Part shown: positions 34,298 to 43,490 of the stretch, piece after piece
How the letters are laid out: each line of letters begins with the position of its first letter
How positions within the stretch are numbered: the stretch's first letter is position 1
Assembly (NCBI RefSeq): GCF_015244745.1
Contig: NZ_JABCQI010000001.1
Coordinates: forward strand, 248,001 to 312,000
Source: Gluconobacter cadivus
GTDB lineage: Bacteria; Pseudomonadota; Alphaproteobacteria; Acetobacterales; Acetobacteraceae
Reading direction: 5' to 3'
Length of the DNA stretch: 64,000 bases
Made by a program: the position numbers and the translations under genes
The notes under the pieces: model-generated
Seen by the model: the letters and a program-made list of their open reading frames with translations, nothing else
Databases searched by the model: none
Told to the model about the DNA's origin: nothing

Positions 34298-35464
34298 ATG
34301 GAGCCACACTCCGGGATCTTCCGCCATTTCATGAAAAAATACCCCCCCCAGGCATTAATTACTCTGACATCCTTTGAAAATCTGCAGCAGCGAATCGCAG
34401 GCCCCGATCTGCTGCGTTCGGTCGCCATCCTCGATGTCCTGATCTGCCATGACGGAAGCCTGTTTCTGGACTGGTGGCACCGCGTGCTTCCGTTCCATCT
34501 GGTGATCCTCGGCTTTTATGGCGTGATGCTGTTCTTCGTCCTCAGCGGCTTTCTGATCGGCACGATCATGCTGGATCTGCTGGAACGCGGAACCTCCCTC
34601 AAAGGCTGGGGAATTTTTCTCGTCCGCCGATGGATGCGCACCCTCCCGGCCTATTATGTCTGGCTGTTCGCACTGCTGATCCCGCTCGCCCGTTTCGGCC
34701 CCTACGGCGTGACATGGGATGAAGCCCGACGCGTCCTGCCGTGGTTCCTGACCCTGACGCAAAATCTCGGCTGGCCCATGGTTTCGAACTGGTATGGCGT
34801 TACATGGTCGCTTTGCGTGGAAGAATGGTTCTACATCACCTTTCCCGCCCTGCTACTCACGCTTCTTGCCTGCCGGATCAGACCCACTCGGGCTCTCGGA
34901 CTCACACTTGCGGCTTTCTTCATCGTTCCGGTCTGCTGGCGCCTGTCGCTGCCCACAGACCTCAACTGGGAGGAAGCCATCAGCAAAATCGTACCCTGCC
35001 GCCTTGACTCCATCGCATGGGGCGTCGTCGCCGCATACCTGAACCGATATTCGAAAAGCATCCCCTGCCTGTACAGACCACTGGCCATTCTTGGCACAGT
35101 GATCGTCCTCACGACATGGCTGGGGGATCTTTTGCCCATCCCGCTCTGGCCGCCACGATTTAGCGCCATCATTTCATTTGATACTGTAGGCTTCGGTTAT
35201 GCGCTCTGCATGCCTGCGATGATGCGCCTGCGAACCCTGCCGCGTGTGATCGGCCCGGCGGTCCGTAGCCTCAGCACCCATAGTTACGGGCTTTATCTGT
35301 GCCATCTCCCGCTGGTGATGATGGCCGGAGACCTTCACATCCGCTACGGCCTCAGCCGCCGAAACGCCGTACTTCTCACGATCCTCACCACGATCGTCGG
35401 CGCAATCCTGTCATGGCGCCTCGTGGAGCGCCCCTGCCTGAAACTCCGTCCCAGGCAGGGATAA
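34298..35464 (+). CDS. membrane acyltransferase, OafA/YrhL (acyltransferase 3) family
   Basis: A 388-residue polytopic protein with about ten helices. The catalytic-type histidine is H51 in LLRSVAILDVLICHDGSLF. The conserved LFFVLSGFLIGTIMLDL, FLVRRWMRTLPAYYVWL and GVTWSLCVEEWFYI segments follow. The family transfers acetyl or other acyl groups to cell-surface carbohydrates. The acceptor cannot be inferred, because no polysaccharide genes adjoin. GGAG 4 nt before the ATG supports the start. The gene ends in a hairpin facing convergent gltB. Confidence 0.88.
   Translation: MEPHSGIFRHFMKKYPPQALITLTSFENLQQRIAGPDLLRSVAILDVLICHDGSLFLDWWHRVLPFHLVILGFYGVMLFFVLSGFLIGTIMLDLLERGTSLKGWGIFLVRRWMRTLPAYYVWLFALLIPLARFGPYGVTWDEARRVLPWFLTLTQNLGWPMVSNWYGVTWSLCVEEWFYITFPALLLTLLACRIRPTRALGLTLAAFFIVPVCWRLSLPTDLNWEEAISKIVPCRLDSIAWGVVAAYLNRYSKSIPCLYRPLAILGTVIVLTTWLGDLLPIPLWPPRFSAIISFDTVGFGYALCMPAMMRLRTLPRVIGPAVRSLSTHSYGLYLCHLPLVMMAGDLHIRYGLSRRNAVLLTILTTIVGAILSWRLVERPCLKLRPRQG
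35432..35460. terminator. hairpin inside the 3' end of the acyltransferase gene, facing gltB
   Basis: CCCTGCCTG (35432-35440) and CAGGCAGGG (35452-35460) form a perfect 9-bp stem with an 11-base loop, just before the stop codon and 11 bp from the gltB stop. No T-tract on either strand, so this is a possible but atypical terminator. Confidence 0.35.
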
Positions 35465-35470
35465 CGTGCT

Positions 35471-38400
35471 TCAAGCCGAAAGCTGCGACAGGTCTTCCTG
35501 CACGTAGCCAATGATCCGCGCATAATCGCGCGGCACGACATGCCAGAAGCGCTCCAGCGTCCGCTCCCAGCAATGCAGCAGATCTTCGGCATAGGTGCTG
35601 CCCGTCTCCGCCACATGCCGCTCCACCAACGCCCGAAGCTCCTGATCCCAGCGGCTGCCAGCCTGCACACGGCTCCAGATCACCGTATCGGGATTAATCT
35701 GCGCCTCGAACCGTCCCTTCACGTCCAGCACATAAGCCATGCCCCCCGTGAAACCGGCGCCGAAATTATCGCCTGTCTCTCCAAGGATCACGACCGTGCC
35801 GCCGGTCATGTATTCGCAGGCATTCGAACCGCAGCCCTCGACCACCGCCGTCGCCCCCGAATTCCGGACCGCAAAGCGCTCACCGGCCTGTCCAGCCGCA
35901 AACAGCGTGCCTGCCGTCGCGCCGTACAGAACGGTGTTGCCGATGATCGCGCTCTGCTCGGACGCCCACTGCGCGGCCGGTGACTTGCGGACAACGATCG
36001 TCGCGCCCGAAAGTCCCTTACCGACATAGTCGTTAGCATCGCCCTCGACCTCGATCTTGAGCCCCTGCACACCGAACGCACCCAGAGACTGCCCGGCAGA
36101 CCCACGAAGCGACAGCGTGAGCTGGCCTTCCGGAAGCTCCTTCATGCCGAACTTGCGCGTAATCAGCCCCGAAACCCGCGTGCCGATCGCACGATGGGTA
36201 TTCTGCACCGTGTAATGCAGGTGCAGCTTTTCGCGACGCTCGAACAGCGCGGTCGCATCCGGGATAATCTGCCCGTCCAGCGTCTCCGGTACTTCGTTAC
36301 GCCCTTCACGGGTGCAGTAACGCGCATGCTCGCCCGGATCGGCCTGAACCAGCAGGGAATTCAGATCCAGATCATCCAGATAATCCGCACCACGCGACAC
36401 CTGACGCAACATATCCGTCCGCCCGATCACTTCTTCAAGCGACCGCACACCCAGCTCTGCGAGAATATGCCGAATGTCTTCCGCAATCAGCGTGAACAGG
36501 TTGATGACCTTCTCCGGCGATCCCCCGAACTTCTCGCGCAGCTTCTCGTCCTGCACACACACGCCCACCGGACAGGTGTTGGAATGGCACTGGCGCACCA
36601 TGATGCAACCCATCGCCACAAGTGCGGCCGTACCAATGCCGAACTCTTCCGCACCCAGCATCGCCGCCATAACAACGTCGCGGCCAGTCTTGATGCCGCC
36701 ATCCGTCCGCAGCACCAGACGATGACGTAGCCGGTTCAGCATCAGCACCTGATGCGCCTCCGACAACCCCATTTCCCACGGCAGACCCGCATAATGGATC
36801 GAAGACTGCGGGCTTGCCCCCGTGCCGCCCGAATGGCCGGAAATCAGGATCGCATCTGCCTTGGCCTTCGCCACACCGGCCGCAATCGTGCCAATGCCCG
36901 TCCGCGCCACCAGTTTGACCGTCACGGTCGCCGTCGGGTTGATCTGCTTGAGATCGTAAATGAGCTGCGCCAGATCCTCGATCGAATAGATGTCGTGATG
37001 CGGCGGCGGCGAAATCAGTGTGACCCCCGGCGTCGCATGACGCAGACGCCCGATCAGTTCAGTCACCTTGAAGCCCGGAAGCTGCCCGCCCTCGCCGGGC
37101 TTCGCGCCCTGCGCCATCTTGATTTCGATCTCGCGGCAGTCATTCAGATACTGCGCGGTCACGCCAAAACGCCCGGACGCCACCTGCTTGATGGCCGAAG
37201 ACGCATTGTCCCCGTTCGGACGCGGCTTGGACCGCTCGGCATCCTCGCCACCCTCGCCAGAATCGGACTTCGCCCCGATCCGGTTCATGGCAATCGCCAG
37301 CGTCTCATGCGCCTCAGGGCTCAGAGCGCCGAGCGAAATTCCCGGCGCCACCAGACGACGACGGATCTGCGTGATGCTCTCGACCTCATCCACCGGAACC
37401 GGCGCATGAAGCGGCTTGAAATCCAGCAGATCCCGCAGCGCCACAGGCGGCATCTGACGCACCGCATCCGCATAACGCCGGTACAGCGTGAAGCTGTTCG
37501 CCGTCACTGCGCTCTGGAGCATGTGTACAAGCTGCCCCGAGAACGCATGCGTCTCACCCTGACGGCGCAGCTTGTAACGCCCACCGACCGGAAGTGCCTC
37601 GACCTTCCGGTTCCACGCGGCCGCATGCGCGCCAAGAATGTTGCGCGCAATACCCGGCAGACCAATCCCCGAAATCCGCGAGGGCATACCGGGGAAGAAC
37701 TCCGCCACCAGTGCGCGAGACAGTCCGATCGCCTCGAAATTATACCCGCCACGATAAGCCGAGATGATCGAAATGCCCGACTTGGACATGATCTTGAGCA
37801 GACCCTTGTCCACGGCCTTACGATAGCGCTCCATCGCCTCACGCAGCGACATCTTGCCGAACAGACCGCGCCGCAGCCGGTCCGCCACACAATGCTGCGC
37901 CAGAGCCGGGTTCACCGTCGTCGCACCCACCCCAATCGTGACGGCAATCGCATGAACATCAATCGCCCCAGACGTCCGCACGTTCAGCGACGTGAACGTC
38001 CGCAGCGAATTGCGCACCAGATGGATATGCACGGCTGCTGTGGCGAGGATCATCGGGATCGCAACCCGCGCCGCATCCGTATTGTCGTCCGTCAGGAATA
38101 GATGCGTGCATCCGCCGCGAACATGATCTTCCGCCTGCACGCGGATGGACGCAATCGCCGCCCGTAGACCTTCCTCGCCCTCTTCAGCAGGGAAGGTGCA
38201 GTCGATCACGCCCGCGTTCTCGCCGCAGACTTTTCGCAGTTCGTCGAACTCACCAATCGTCAGGACGGGGCTCGGCAGTTGCAACAGATCGCACTGCTCC
38301 GGCGCCTGATCGAGAATATTCCCCAGATTGCCCAGCCGCGTGATCAGACTCATCACCCGCGTCTCACGCAGGGAATCGATCGGCGGATTCGTGACCTGAC

Positions 38401-39991
38401 TGAACCCCTGACGGAAATAATGCGCCAGCCCACGATAAATCTTCGACAGCACCTGAAGCGGCGTATCATCGCCCATGGAGCCCAGAGCCTCAGCCGCCGT
38501 CTCCACCATCGGATGCAGGATCGTCTCCAGCTCCTCATGCGTCAGACTGACCGCCACCTGATGCCGCCGCAGCACATCCGGGTCCAGCGCCTCGGGTTCC
38601 ACCACATCGCGCACGATCGGCTCGATATCGCGGATCCGCTTCACCCAGCCCTGAAAATCCTGACGCGAGGCCAGCATTTCCAGTAGTTCTTCAGACTGGT
38701 AGAGCCGCCCTTCCTTCAGATCGAGCGCCAGCGTCTGCCCCGGACCAAGCCGCCCACGGCTTTTGACGCGCGCATCCGGCACCCGGACCATCCCGGTCTC
38801 AGACCCTACGATGAGCAGCCCGTCCTGCGTGATGCTGTAGCGCAGCGGCCGTAGCCCGGCGCGATCCAGACCCGCCACAACCCAGCGCCCATCCGTCGCG
38901 CACAAAGCTGCCGGACCATCCCACGGCTCGATCACCGCATTGCAGTACCGGAACAGCGCACGCGCCGCGTCGGACATTGCCGAGTTCGCACCGCCAGAGG
39001 CCGGTACCAGCATCGTCTTCGCCATCGGCGCGTCACGCCCGGCGAAGGTCAGCAGTTCGAATACATTGTCCAGAACCGCCGTGTCCGAACCCGCAGCCTG
39101 CACGACAGGCTTCAGATCCGCCATATACGGGTCCAGATCCGGATGGGCGAGCCGCGTTTCATGCGAACGCATCCAGTTCGTATTGCCCGAAATCGTATTG
39201 ATCTCGCCGTTATGCGCCACCTTGCGGAACGGCTGGGCGAGTTTCCAGGTCGGGAACGTATTGGTCGAATAGCGCTGATGATAGATCGCAAACCGCGAGA
39301 CGAACCGTTCATCCAGCAGATCCGGATAGAAATCCGTCAGGTTCTCTGCAAGGAACATGCCCTTGTAGATCACCGAGCGGCAGGACATCGAACACACATA
39401 CAGATCGACCTGCTGCGCCGTCGCCTGCTTCTCGATCCGCCGACGCAACACATACAGGTCGCGCTCGAACGCGTCCTCGGACCGGCCAAGCCGGTTGCGG
39501 ATCATGATCTGCTCGATTTCCGGGCGCGTCTGGTTGGCCTTCTCGCCAATGCACGCCGTATCGATCGGCACCTGACGCCAGCCATAGATCCCGTACCCGA
39601 AGTTCAGGATCTCCGTTTCGATGATCTGTCGGCCCCGCTCCTGCGATCCCAGATCGGTCTTGGGCAGGAACACCATGCCGACCGCAATGCGCCCATCAAT
39701 CGTATCGTCGCTGGAACTGTTATGGATCGCCTCGGCAAAGAAATCCTGCGGGATCTCAACATGGATGCCCGCGCCATCGCCGGTCTTGCCATCGGCATCG
39801 ACCGCACCGCGATGCCAGATATTGCCCAGCGCCTCGATGCTCGCCAGAACCACGCTGCGCGACGGCTTGCCATCCAGCGACGCGACCAGACCCACACCGC
39901 AGGAATCGCGCTCCTGCGACGGGTCATACAGCCCCTTCAGCCGTTCGACGTTCTCAGCATACTCGCGGATGAAATCGTTATTGTGTGTCAT
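35471..39991 (-). CDS. gltB: glutamate synthase (NADPH) large subunit
   Basis: Transfers the glutamine amide to 2-oxoglutarate. At 1506 residues it has the full four-domain layout. A propeptide precedes the Ntn-type Cys31 in ERDSCGVGLVASLDG, which becomes residue 1 after processing. The class II amidotransferase domain has NGEINTISGN. The central domain is followed by the FMN/synthase domain with SGHSGGTGASPQSSIHYAG and the 3Fe-4S cysteines in CIMVRQCHSNTCPVGVC. The C-terminal GXGXG beta-helix has NTVLYGATAGTLFAAGQAGE. Its ATG overlaps the gltD stop (ATGA). Confidence 0.97.
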   Translation of the reverse strand: MTHNNDFIREYAENVERLKGLYDPSQERDSCGVGLVASLDGKPSRSVVLASIEALGNIWHRGAVDADGKTGDGAGIHVEIPQDFFAEAIHNSSSDDTIDGRIAVGMVFLPKTDLGSQERGRQIIETEILNFGYGIYGWRQVPIDTACIGEKANQTRPEIEQIMIRNRLGRSEDAFERDLYVLRRRIEKQATAQQVDLYVCSMSCRSVIYKGMFLAENLTDFYPDLLDERFVSRFAIYHQRYSTNTFPTWKLAQPFRKVAHNGEINTISGNTNWMRSHETRLAHPDLDPYMADLKPVVQAAGSDTAVLDNVFELLTFAGRDAPMAKTMLVPASGGANSAMSDAARALFRYCNAVIEPWDGPAALCATDGRWVVAGLDRAGLRPLRYSITQDGLLIVGSETGMVRVPDARVKSRGRLGPGQTLALDLKEGRLYQSEELLEMLASRQDFQGWVKRIRDIEPIVRDVVEPEALDPDVLRRHQVAVSLTHEELETILHPMVETAAEALGSMGDDTPLQVLSKIYRGLAHYFRQGFSQVTNPPIDSLRETRVMSLITRLGNLGNILDQAPEQCDLLQLPSPVLTIGEFDELRKVCGENAGVIDCTFPAEEGEEGLRAAIASIRVQAEDHVRGGCTHLFLTDDNTDAARVAIPMILATAAVHIHLVRNSLRTFTSLNVRTSGAIDVHAIAVTIGVGATTVNPALAQHCVADRLRRGLFGKMSLREAMERYRKAVDKGLLKIMSKSGISIISAYRGGYNFEAIGLSRALVAEFFPGMPSRISGIGLPGIARNILGAHAAAWNRKVEALPVGGRYKLRRQGETHAFSGQLVHMLQSAVTANSFTLYRRYADAVRQMPPVALRDLLDFKPLHAPVPVDEVESITQIRRRLVAPGISLGALSPEAHETLAIAMNRIGAKSDSGEGGEDAERSKPRPNGDNASSAIKQVASGRFGVTAQYLNDCREIEIKMAQGAKPGEGGQLPGFKVTELIGRLRHATPGVTLISPPPHHDIYSIEDLAQLIYDLKQINPTATVTVKLVARTGIGTIAAGVAKAKADAILISGHSGGTGASPQSSIHYAGLPWEMGLSEAHQVLMLNRLRHRLVLRTDGGIKTGRDVVMAAMLGAEEFGIGTAALVAMGCIMVRQCHSNTCPVGVCVQDEKLREKFGGSPEKVINLFTLIAEDIRHILAELGVRSLEEVIGRTDMLRQVSRGADYLDDLDLNSLLVQADPGEHARYCTREGRNEVPETLDGQIIPDATALFERREKLHLHYTVQNTHRAIGTRVSGLITRKFGMKELPEGQLTLSLRGSAGQSLGAFGVQGLKIEVEGDANDYVGKGLSGATIVVRKSPAAQWASEQSAIIGNTVLYGATAGTLFAAGQAGERFAVRNSGATAVVEGCGSNACEYMTGGTVVILGETGDNFGAGFTGGMAYVLDVKGRFEAQINPDTVIWSRVQAGSRWDQELRALVERHVAETGSTYAEDLLHCWERTLERFWHVVPRDYARIIGYVQEDLSQLSA

Positions 39992-41427
39992 TCCGCGGCC
40001 TCCAGAGAACCGGTTACTGTTTCAGTCAGATGGTGATGGATCGCATCGGCCGCATCCCGGCCATCCTTGATCGCCCAGACGACAAGGCTCGCCCCGCGCA
40101 CGATGTCGCCACCGGCGAACACGCCCGGCAGACTCGTCTCAAAACCGCCCGGCGGCACGGTCAGCGTGCCCCAGCGCGTCACGGCCAGATCGGGGGCCGC
40201 GAACTGCTCCGGCAGATCCTCGGGATCGAAGCCCAGAGCCTTGATGACCAGATCGCCCTCAATCACGTCATGCTGCCCCGTACCCTCGATGGACCGGCGC
40301 CCCGACGCATCCGGAGACCCCAAACGCATCTTCAGCACCCGCACGCCCGACACACTGCCATCGCCCAGAAACGCTTCCGGTGAGCCCAGCCATTCGAACT
40401 GCGCGCCTTCTTCCTCGGCATTGTAAACTTCCTGTCGCGATCCCGGCATATTCGCCCGGTCCCGACGGTAAACGCAGGTCACACGCTCGGCCCCCTGACG
40501 GATCGACGTGCGTACGCAGTCCATGGCCGTGTCACCACCACCAATGACCACGACCCGACGCCCCTTCGCATGAAGTGCCGCATCCTCGCCCGGATCTTCA
40601 TCGTAACCGCGGCGGTTCGACGCCGTCAGGAAGTCAATCGCATCGACCACGCCCTCAAGCCCGGCTCCCGGCACCTTCACATCGCGCGAGCGGTACACAC
40701 CCGTCGCCAGAAAAACCGCATCATGCCGCGCCCGCAGATCCTCAAGCGCCGTCTCGCCTTGGCCCGAACCAACAGGCGTGGAGAGATGGAACACGATCCC
40801 CTGCTCCTCCAGCAGCGCATGACGCCGCGCCACCACATGCTTTTCCAACTTGAAGCTCGGAATCCCGTAAGTCAGCAGCCCGCCCACACGATCCTGACGC
40901 TCATAGACATGAACCTCATAACCCTGCGCCCGCAGCCGCTCCGCACAGGCCAGACCCGCCGGACCGGACCCCACGATCCCGACACTCAGCCCAAGCTCCC
41001 GGTCCGGAAGCGATGGCTTCACCCAGCCCTGCTCAAACGCATTTTCGGTAATGAAGCGCTCGACAGCGCCGATCGTGACGCTTTCGAAGCCCTTATTGAT
41101 GACGCAGTTGCCTTCGCACAGCCGGTCCTGCGGACAGATTCGACCGCAGATCTCCGGAAACGTATTCGTCGCGGACGACATCTCATACGCTTCCTCAAGC
41201 CGGTCTTCCGCCGTCAGCTTCAGCCAGTCGGGAATGTTGTTCCCCAGAGGACAATGCACGGAGCAGAACGGAATCCCGCACTGCGAACACCGCGACGCCT
41301 GTTCTTCCGCCCGGCTGCGCGCGAACCCACGATAAATCTCCCCGAAATCCTGACGGCGTTCGGCCGCGTCGCGCTTCTCCGGAAGCACCTGGGGGTGGGT
41401 GACGAACTGCAACATCCGTTCGGCCAT
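39988..41427 (-). CDS. gltD: glutamate synthase (NADPH) small subunit
   Basis: Supplies electrons from NADPH to GltB. Of 479 residues, the N-terminus carries two 4Fe-4S cysteine clusters (RCSQCGIPFCSVHCPLGNNI; CGRICPQDRLCEGNC). The FAD motif VGIVGSGPAGLACAERLR follows, then the NADPH motif VVVIGGGDTAMDCVRTS and the FAD-closing GVFAGGDIVRGASLVVWAI. The ATG at 41427 is chosen because AGGAG lies 9 nt upstream; a TTG at 41445 would place the AGGAG inside the gene. gltD comes first in the operon. Upstream lies a 15-bp dyad (41492-41506). Confidence 0.96.
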   Translation of the reverse strand: MAERMLQFVTHPQVLPEKRDAAERRQDFGEIYRGFARSRAEEQASRCSQCGIPFCSVHCPLGNNIPDWLKLTAEDRLEEAYEMSSATNTFPEICGRICPQDRLCEGNCVINKGFESVTIGAVERFITENAFEQGWVKPSLPDRELGLSVGIVGSGPAGLACAERLRAQGYEVHVYERQDRVGGLLTYGIPSFKLEKHVVARRHALLEEQGIVFHLSTPVGSGQGETALEDLRARHDAVFLATGVYRSRDVKVPGAGLEGVVDAIDFLTASNRRGYDEDPGEDAALHAKGRRVVVIGGGDTAMDCVRTSIRQGAERVTCVYRRDRANMPGSRQEVYNAEEEGAQFEWLGSPEAFLGDGSVSGVRVLKMRLGSPDASGRRSIEGTGQHDVIEGDLVIKALGFDPEDLPEQFAAPDLAVTRWGTLTVPPGGFETSLPGVFAGGDIVRGASLVVWAIKDGRDAADAIHHHLTETVTGSLEAAE

Positions 41428-41491
41428 GCGTCGTGTCTCCTGCAAACATGCGAGTAGGAATGCAGCTATTCCGTCATTTTATCCAATAACA

Positions 41492-41506
41492 GTCAGCAAT
41501 GCTGAC
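41492..41506. promoter_or_regulatory. 15-bp dyad upstream of gltD, candidate operator
   Basis: GTCAGCA-A-TGCTGAC is a perfect inverted repeat with 7-base arms, lying 65-79 bp upstream of the gltD ATG in the only gap before the operon. Such position and symmetry suit a dimeric regulator. I cannot name the protein. Confidence 0.4.
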
Positions 41507-41516
41507 CTTTCGTGCG

Positions 41517-41549
41517 AAATGGCCCATCTTCTTATCGTATGAGCCATTT
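41517..41549. terminator. 11-bp hairpin between the NDUFA9-like gene and gltD
   Basis: AAATGGCCCAT (41517-41527) pairs with ATGAGCCATTT (41539-41549) with a single mismatch (a G-U wobble when read on the minus strand). It lies just downstream of the minus-strand gene ending at 41583 and probably terminates or insulates its transcript from gltDB. The T-rich tail is on the plus side, so directionality is unclear. Confidence 0.45.
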
Positions 41550-41582
41550 TTCACACAGATTTTTAGGTCCGAAACGGATCAA

Positions 41583-42575
41583 TCACTTCCGGAACCGCCG
41601 CCAGCTCTCACAAACACTCCCCTTCAGATAGTCTGGCACGATACTCCGCATCGCCGCAGGCCTGATCCCAAGCGCTTGAAGATCGACCGCTCCCTGCTGC
41701 ACCACATTATCCACGCCCATCATCGCAACCTGATCGCGCGTCAGCAGATGTCCCGGCAGCGTCTCAAGAATATCGGCTTCCAGTTTCGCCGCCCATCCCG
41801 GCACAGACACCAGAATCCGATGACGCCCCGACGCCTCCAGAACGAACGCCATCAAGTCCTTCATACTCAGAACATCCGGTCCACCTGCTTCGACAGTCAG
41901 ACCTTCGTGCCCCGGCTCAGTCAGTGTGACGATCGCCCGCGCCACATCACCAACATAGACCGGCTGAAACCGCGTCTTTGGCGCAAACACCGGCAGAACC
42001 AGGGAGAGCTTCGCAATCAGCGCGAACATGTTGAAGAAACTATCCTGCGGCCCGAAAATCACCGAAGGTCGCAACAGCACCGCTTCGGGAAAGACCTCCC
42101 GTACCATCCTTTCGGCCAGTCCCTTGCTGCGCCCGTAATTCCCCGGCGACGTCAGCAACGCGCCGATGGCAGACATATGCAGGTATTGCCCCACGCCCTC
42201 ACGCCGCGCCACGAGCGCCGCCAGCCGCGCACCTACCACATTGACCCGATGCATCGCCTGCACGTCCGGCGACATGATGGACACCAGATTGATCCCCACA
42301 TCCGCCCCGGCAAACACACGCTCCAGCGCAGCCACGTCATTCACGGATGCCTTAATGAACTCCACACGCCCGTCACCCGGAAACCGCGCCAGTCCCTGAT
42401 CGTCTTCGGGGTTTCGGCTCCCCACCCGCACGACGTGCCCCAAGGCCACGAGCCGGCCGACAAGTTCGCGCCCGACAAAGCCTCCTCCCCCCAGAACCGC
42501 CACAACCCTTGGACTGCGGCCTGTTCCCTCTCCACTCGACATCCCGTCCACGGAAAAATTTCTACGCATTTGCAT
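41583..42575 (-). CDS. NDUFA9-like NAD(P)-binding protein (atypical SDR, complex I-associated type)
   Basis: About 330 residues. The Rossmann motif VVAVLGGGGFVGRELVGRL opens the conserved part. INLVSIMSPDVQAMHRVNV, YLHMSAIGALLTSPGNYGRSKG (modified YxxxK) and AVLLRPSVIFGPQDSFFNMFA follow. RFQPVYVGDVARAIVTLTE matches the subgroup related to the 39-kDa complex I subunit NDUFA9 and its alphaproteobacterial homologues. The start is uncertain: ATGs at 42575, 42569 and 42542 are possible and none has a good ribosome site. Longer in-frame versions would run antisense through the tRNA-Leu gene and are rejected. Confidence 0.8.
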   Translation of the reverse strand: MQMRRNFSVDGMSSGEGTGRSPRVVAVLGGGGFVGRELVGRLVALGHVVRVGSRNPEDDQGLARFPGDGRVEFIKASVNDVAALERVFAGADVGINLVSIMSPDVQAMHRVNVVGARLAALVARREGVGQYLHMSAIGALLTSPGNYGRSKGLAERMVREVFPEAVLLRPSVIFGPQDSFFNMFALIAKLSLVLPVFAPKTRFQPVYVGDVARAIVTLTEPGHEGLTVEAGGPDVLSMKDLMAFVLEASGRHRILVSVPGWAAKLEADILETLPGHLLTRDQVAMMGVDNVVQQGAVDLQALGIRPAAMRSIVPDYLKGSVCESWRRFRK

Positions 42576-42593
42576 TTTTCTTTCAGTTGGCTG

Positions 42594-42622
42594 TTGACGC
42601 CCCATACGTGGAGGGGTAAACG
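42594..42622 (+). promoter_or_regulatory. candidate promoter of tRNA-Leu
   Basis: TTGACG at 42594-42599 and TAAACG at 42617-42622 are separated by 17 bp, placing transcription start near 42630, about 50 bp before the tRNA. The -35 is near-consensus; the -10 is weak. Confidence 0.4.
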
Positions 42623-42678
42623 CCTCTTCACCGAGCCGGGATGCTTCAGGAAACTGAAAAAACTCCGGTGCTTTCTGA

Positions 42679-42765
42679 GCCCAGATGGCGGAATTGGTAG
42701 ACGCGCAGGTTTCAGGTACCTGTGTCCGAAAGGACGTGGAAGTTCGAGTCTTCTTCTGGGCACCA
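42679..42765 (+). tRNA. tRNA-Leu(CAG)
   Basis: An 87-nt class II tRNA. The acceptor stem GCCCAGA pairs with TCTGGGC, followed by A and an encoded CCA. The anticodon stem CAGGT/ACCTG encloses the loop TTCAGGT, giving anticodon CAG. A long variable arm GTCC-GAAA-GGAC and a T-loop TTCGAGT complete the leucine-type structure. It decodes CUG, the commonest leucine codon in this GC-rich genome. Confidence 0.96.
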
Positions 42766-42770
42766 CAGAC

Positions 42771-42795
42771 GATCAGGCGATAAATCGCCTCGATC
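42771..42795 (+). terminator. hairpin after tRNA-Leu
   Basis: GATCAGGCGA and TCGCCTCGATC fold around TAAA with a small internal bulge, six bases after the CCA end. A T-tract is lacking. It may act in tRNA 3' processing or weak termination before rnd. Confidence 0.35.
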
Positions 42796-42827
42796 CTCTG
42801 GTGATCAAAAAAATTTGGTGACGACAA

Positions 42828-43472
42828 ATGAGTTCGCAAGACGCCATCCATCTTCATGACGGCGATCTGCCGGATGACTTTGATCTTGGCCCTGTCGTTG
42901 CCATCGATACCGAGACCATGGGTCTCAATCCCCATCGTGACCGCCTCTGCCTCATCCAGCTCTCAGCCGGCGATGGCGAAGCCCATCTTGTGCAGATCAA
43001 ACCGGTCTCCATGGGCGGCCGGGGCTATGACTGCCCAAACCTTAAAGCGCTCCTGACAGACGATTCCGTCACCAAGCTGATGCATTACGCACGCTTTGAC
43101 GTCGCAGTCCTGCAGAACGCCTTCAATATTACGATCCCATCTGTCATCTGCACCAAAATCGCCGCCCGGCTGGTCTATACCTTCACGGACCGTCATGGCT
43201 TGGCCTATCTGTGCCGGGACCTCCTTGGCGTCGAAATCTCCAAACACCAGCAGAGCTCTGACTGGGGTGCCGAGACCCTCACCCCCGATCAGCTTCGCTA
43301 TGCTGCATCGGACGTGCTGCATCTTCACGCATTGTGGGATAAGCTCGAAGCCATGCTGATCCGTGAAAACCGACGCGACCTCGCGCAATCCTGCTACGAT
43401 TTCCTCCCGGCCCGCTGCCGCCTCGACCTGCTGGGCTACGACGAGTCCGACATTTTCTCGCACCGCGCCTGA
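42828..43472 (+). CDS. rnd: ribonuclease D-type 3'-5' exonuclease
   Basis: A 214-residue single-domain DEDDy exonuclease. ExoI is VVAIDTETMGLNPHRDRLCLIQ (Asp/Glu), ExoII lies in LMHYARFDVAVLQNAF, and ExoIII is the tyrosine-aspartate pair in LRYAASDVLHLHALW. The HRDC domains of the long E. coli enzyme are missing, as is common in alphaproteobacterial short forms. Likely roles are tRNA and small-RNA 3' trimming. GGTGA 7-8 nt before the ATG serves as ribosome site. It lies just downstream of tRNA-Leu and upstream of the LPS export cluster. Confidence 0.9.
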   Translation: MSSQDAIHLHDGDLPDDFDLGPVVAIDTETMGLNPHRDRLCLIQLSAGDGEAHLVQIKPVSMGGRGYDCPNLKALLTDDSVTKLMHYARFDVAVLQNAFNITIPSVICTKIAARLVYTFTDRHGLAYLCRDLLGVEISKHQQSSDWGAETLTPDQLRYAASDVLHLHALWDKLEAMLIRENRRDLAQSCYDFLPARCRLDLLGYDESDIFSHRA

Positions 43473-43490
43473 ATTCCGGCCCGACTGATC

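Noticed and set aside
36752-38101. Long plus-strand open frame of 449 codons antisense to gltB
   Set aside because: It is a shadow of the GC-rich gltB codons: Arg/His/Gln-rich composition, no motif and no ribosome site, while gltB on the other strand is certain.
41499-42821. 440-codon plus-strand frame spanning the NDUFA9-like gene and running through tRNA-Leu
   Set aside because: It includes the tRNA sequence as coding and lies antisense to a recognisable Rossmann protein.
42576-42935. N-terminal extension of the NDUFA9-like frame across the tRNA-Leu gene
   Set aside because: Antisense to the tRNA and into rnd, with no conserved protein sequence.
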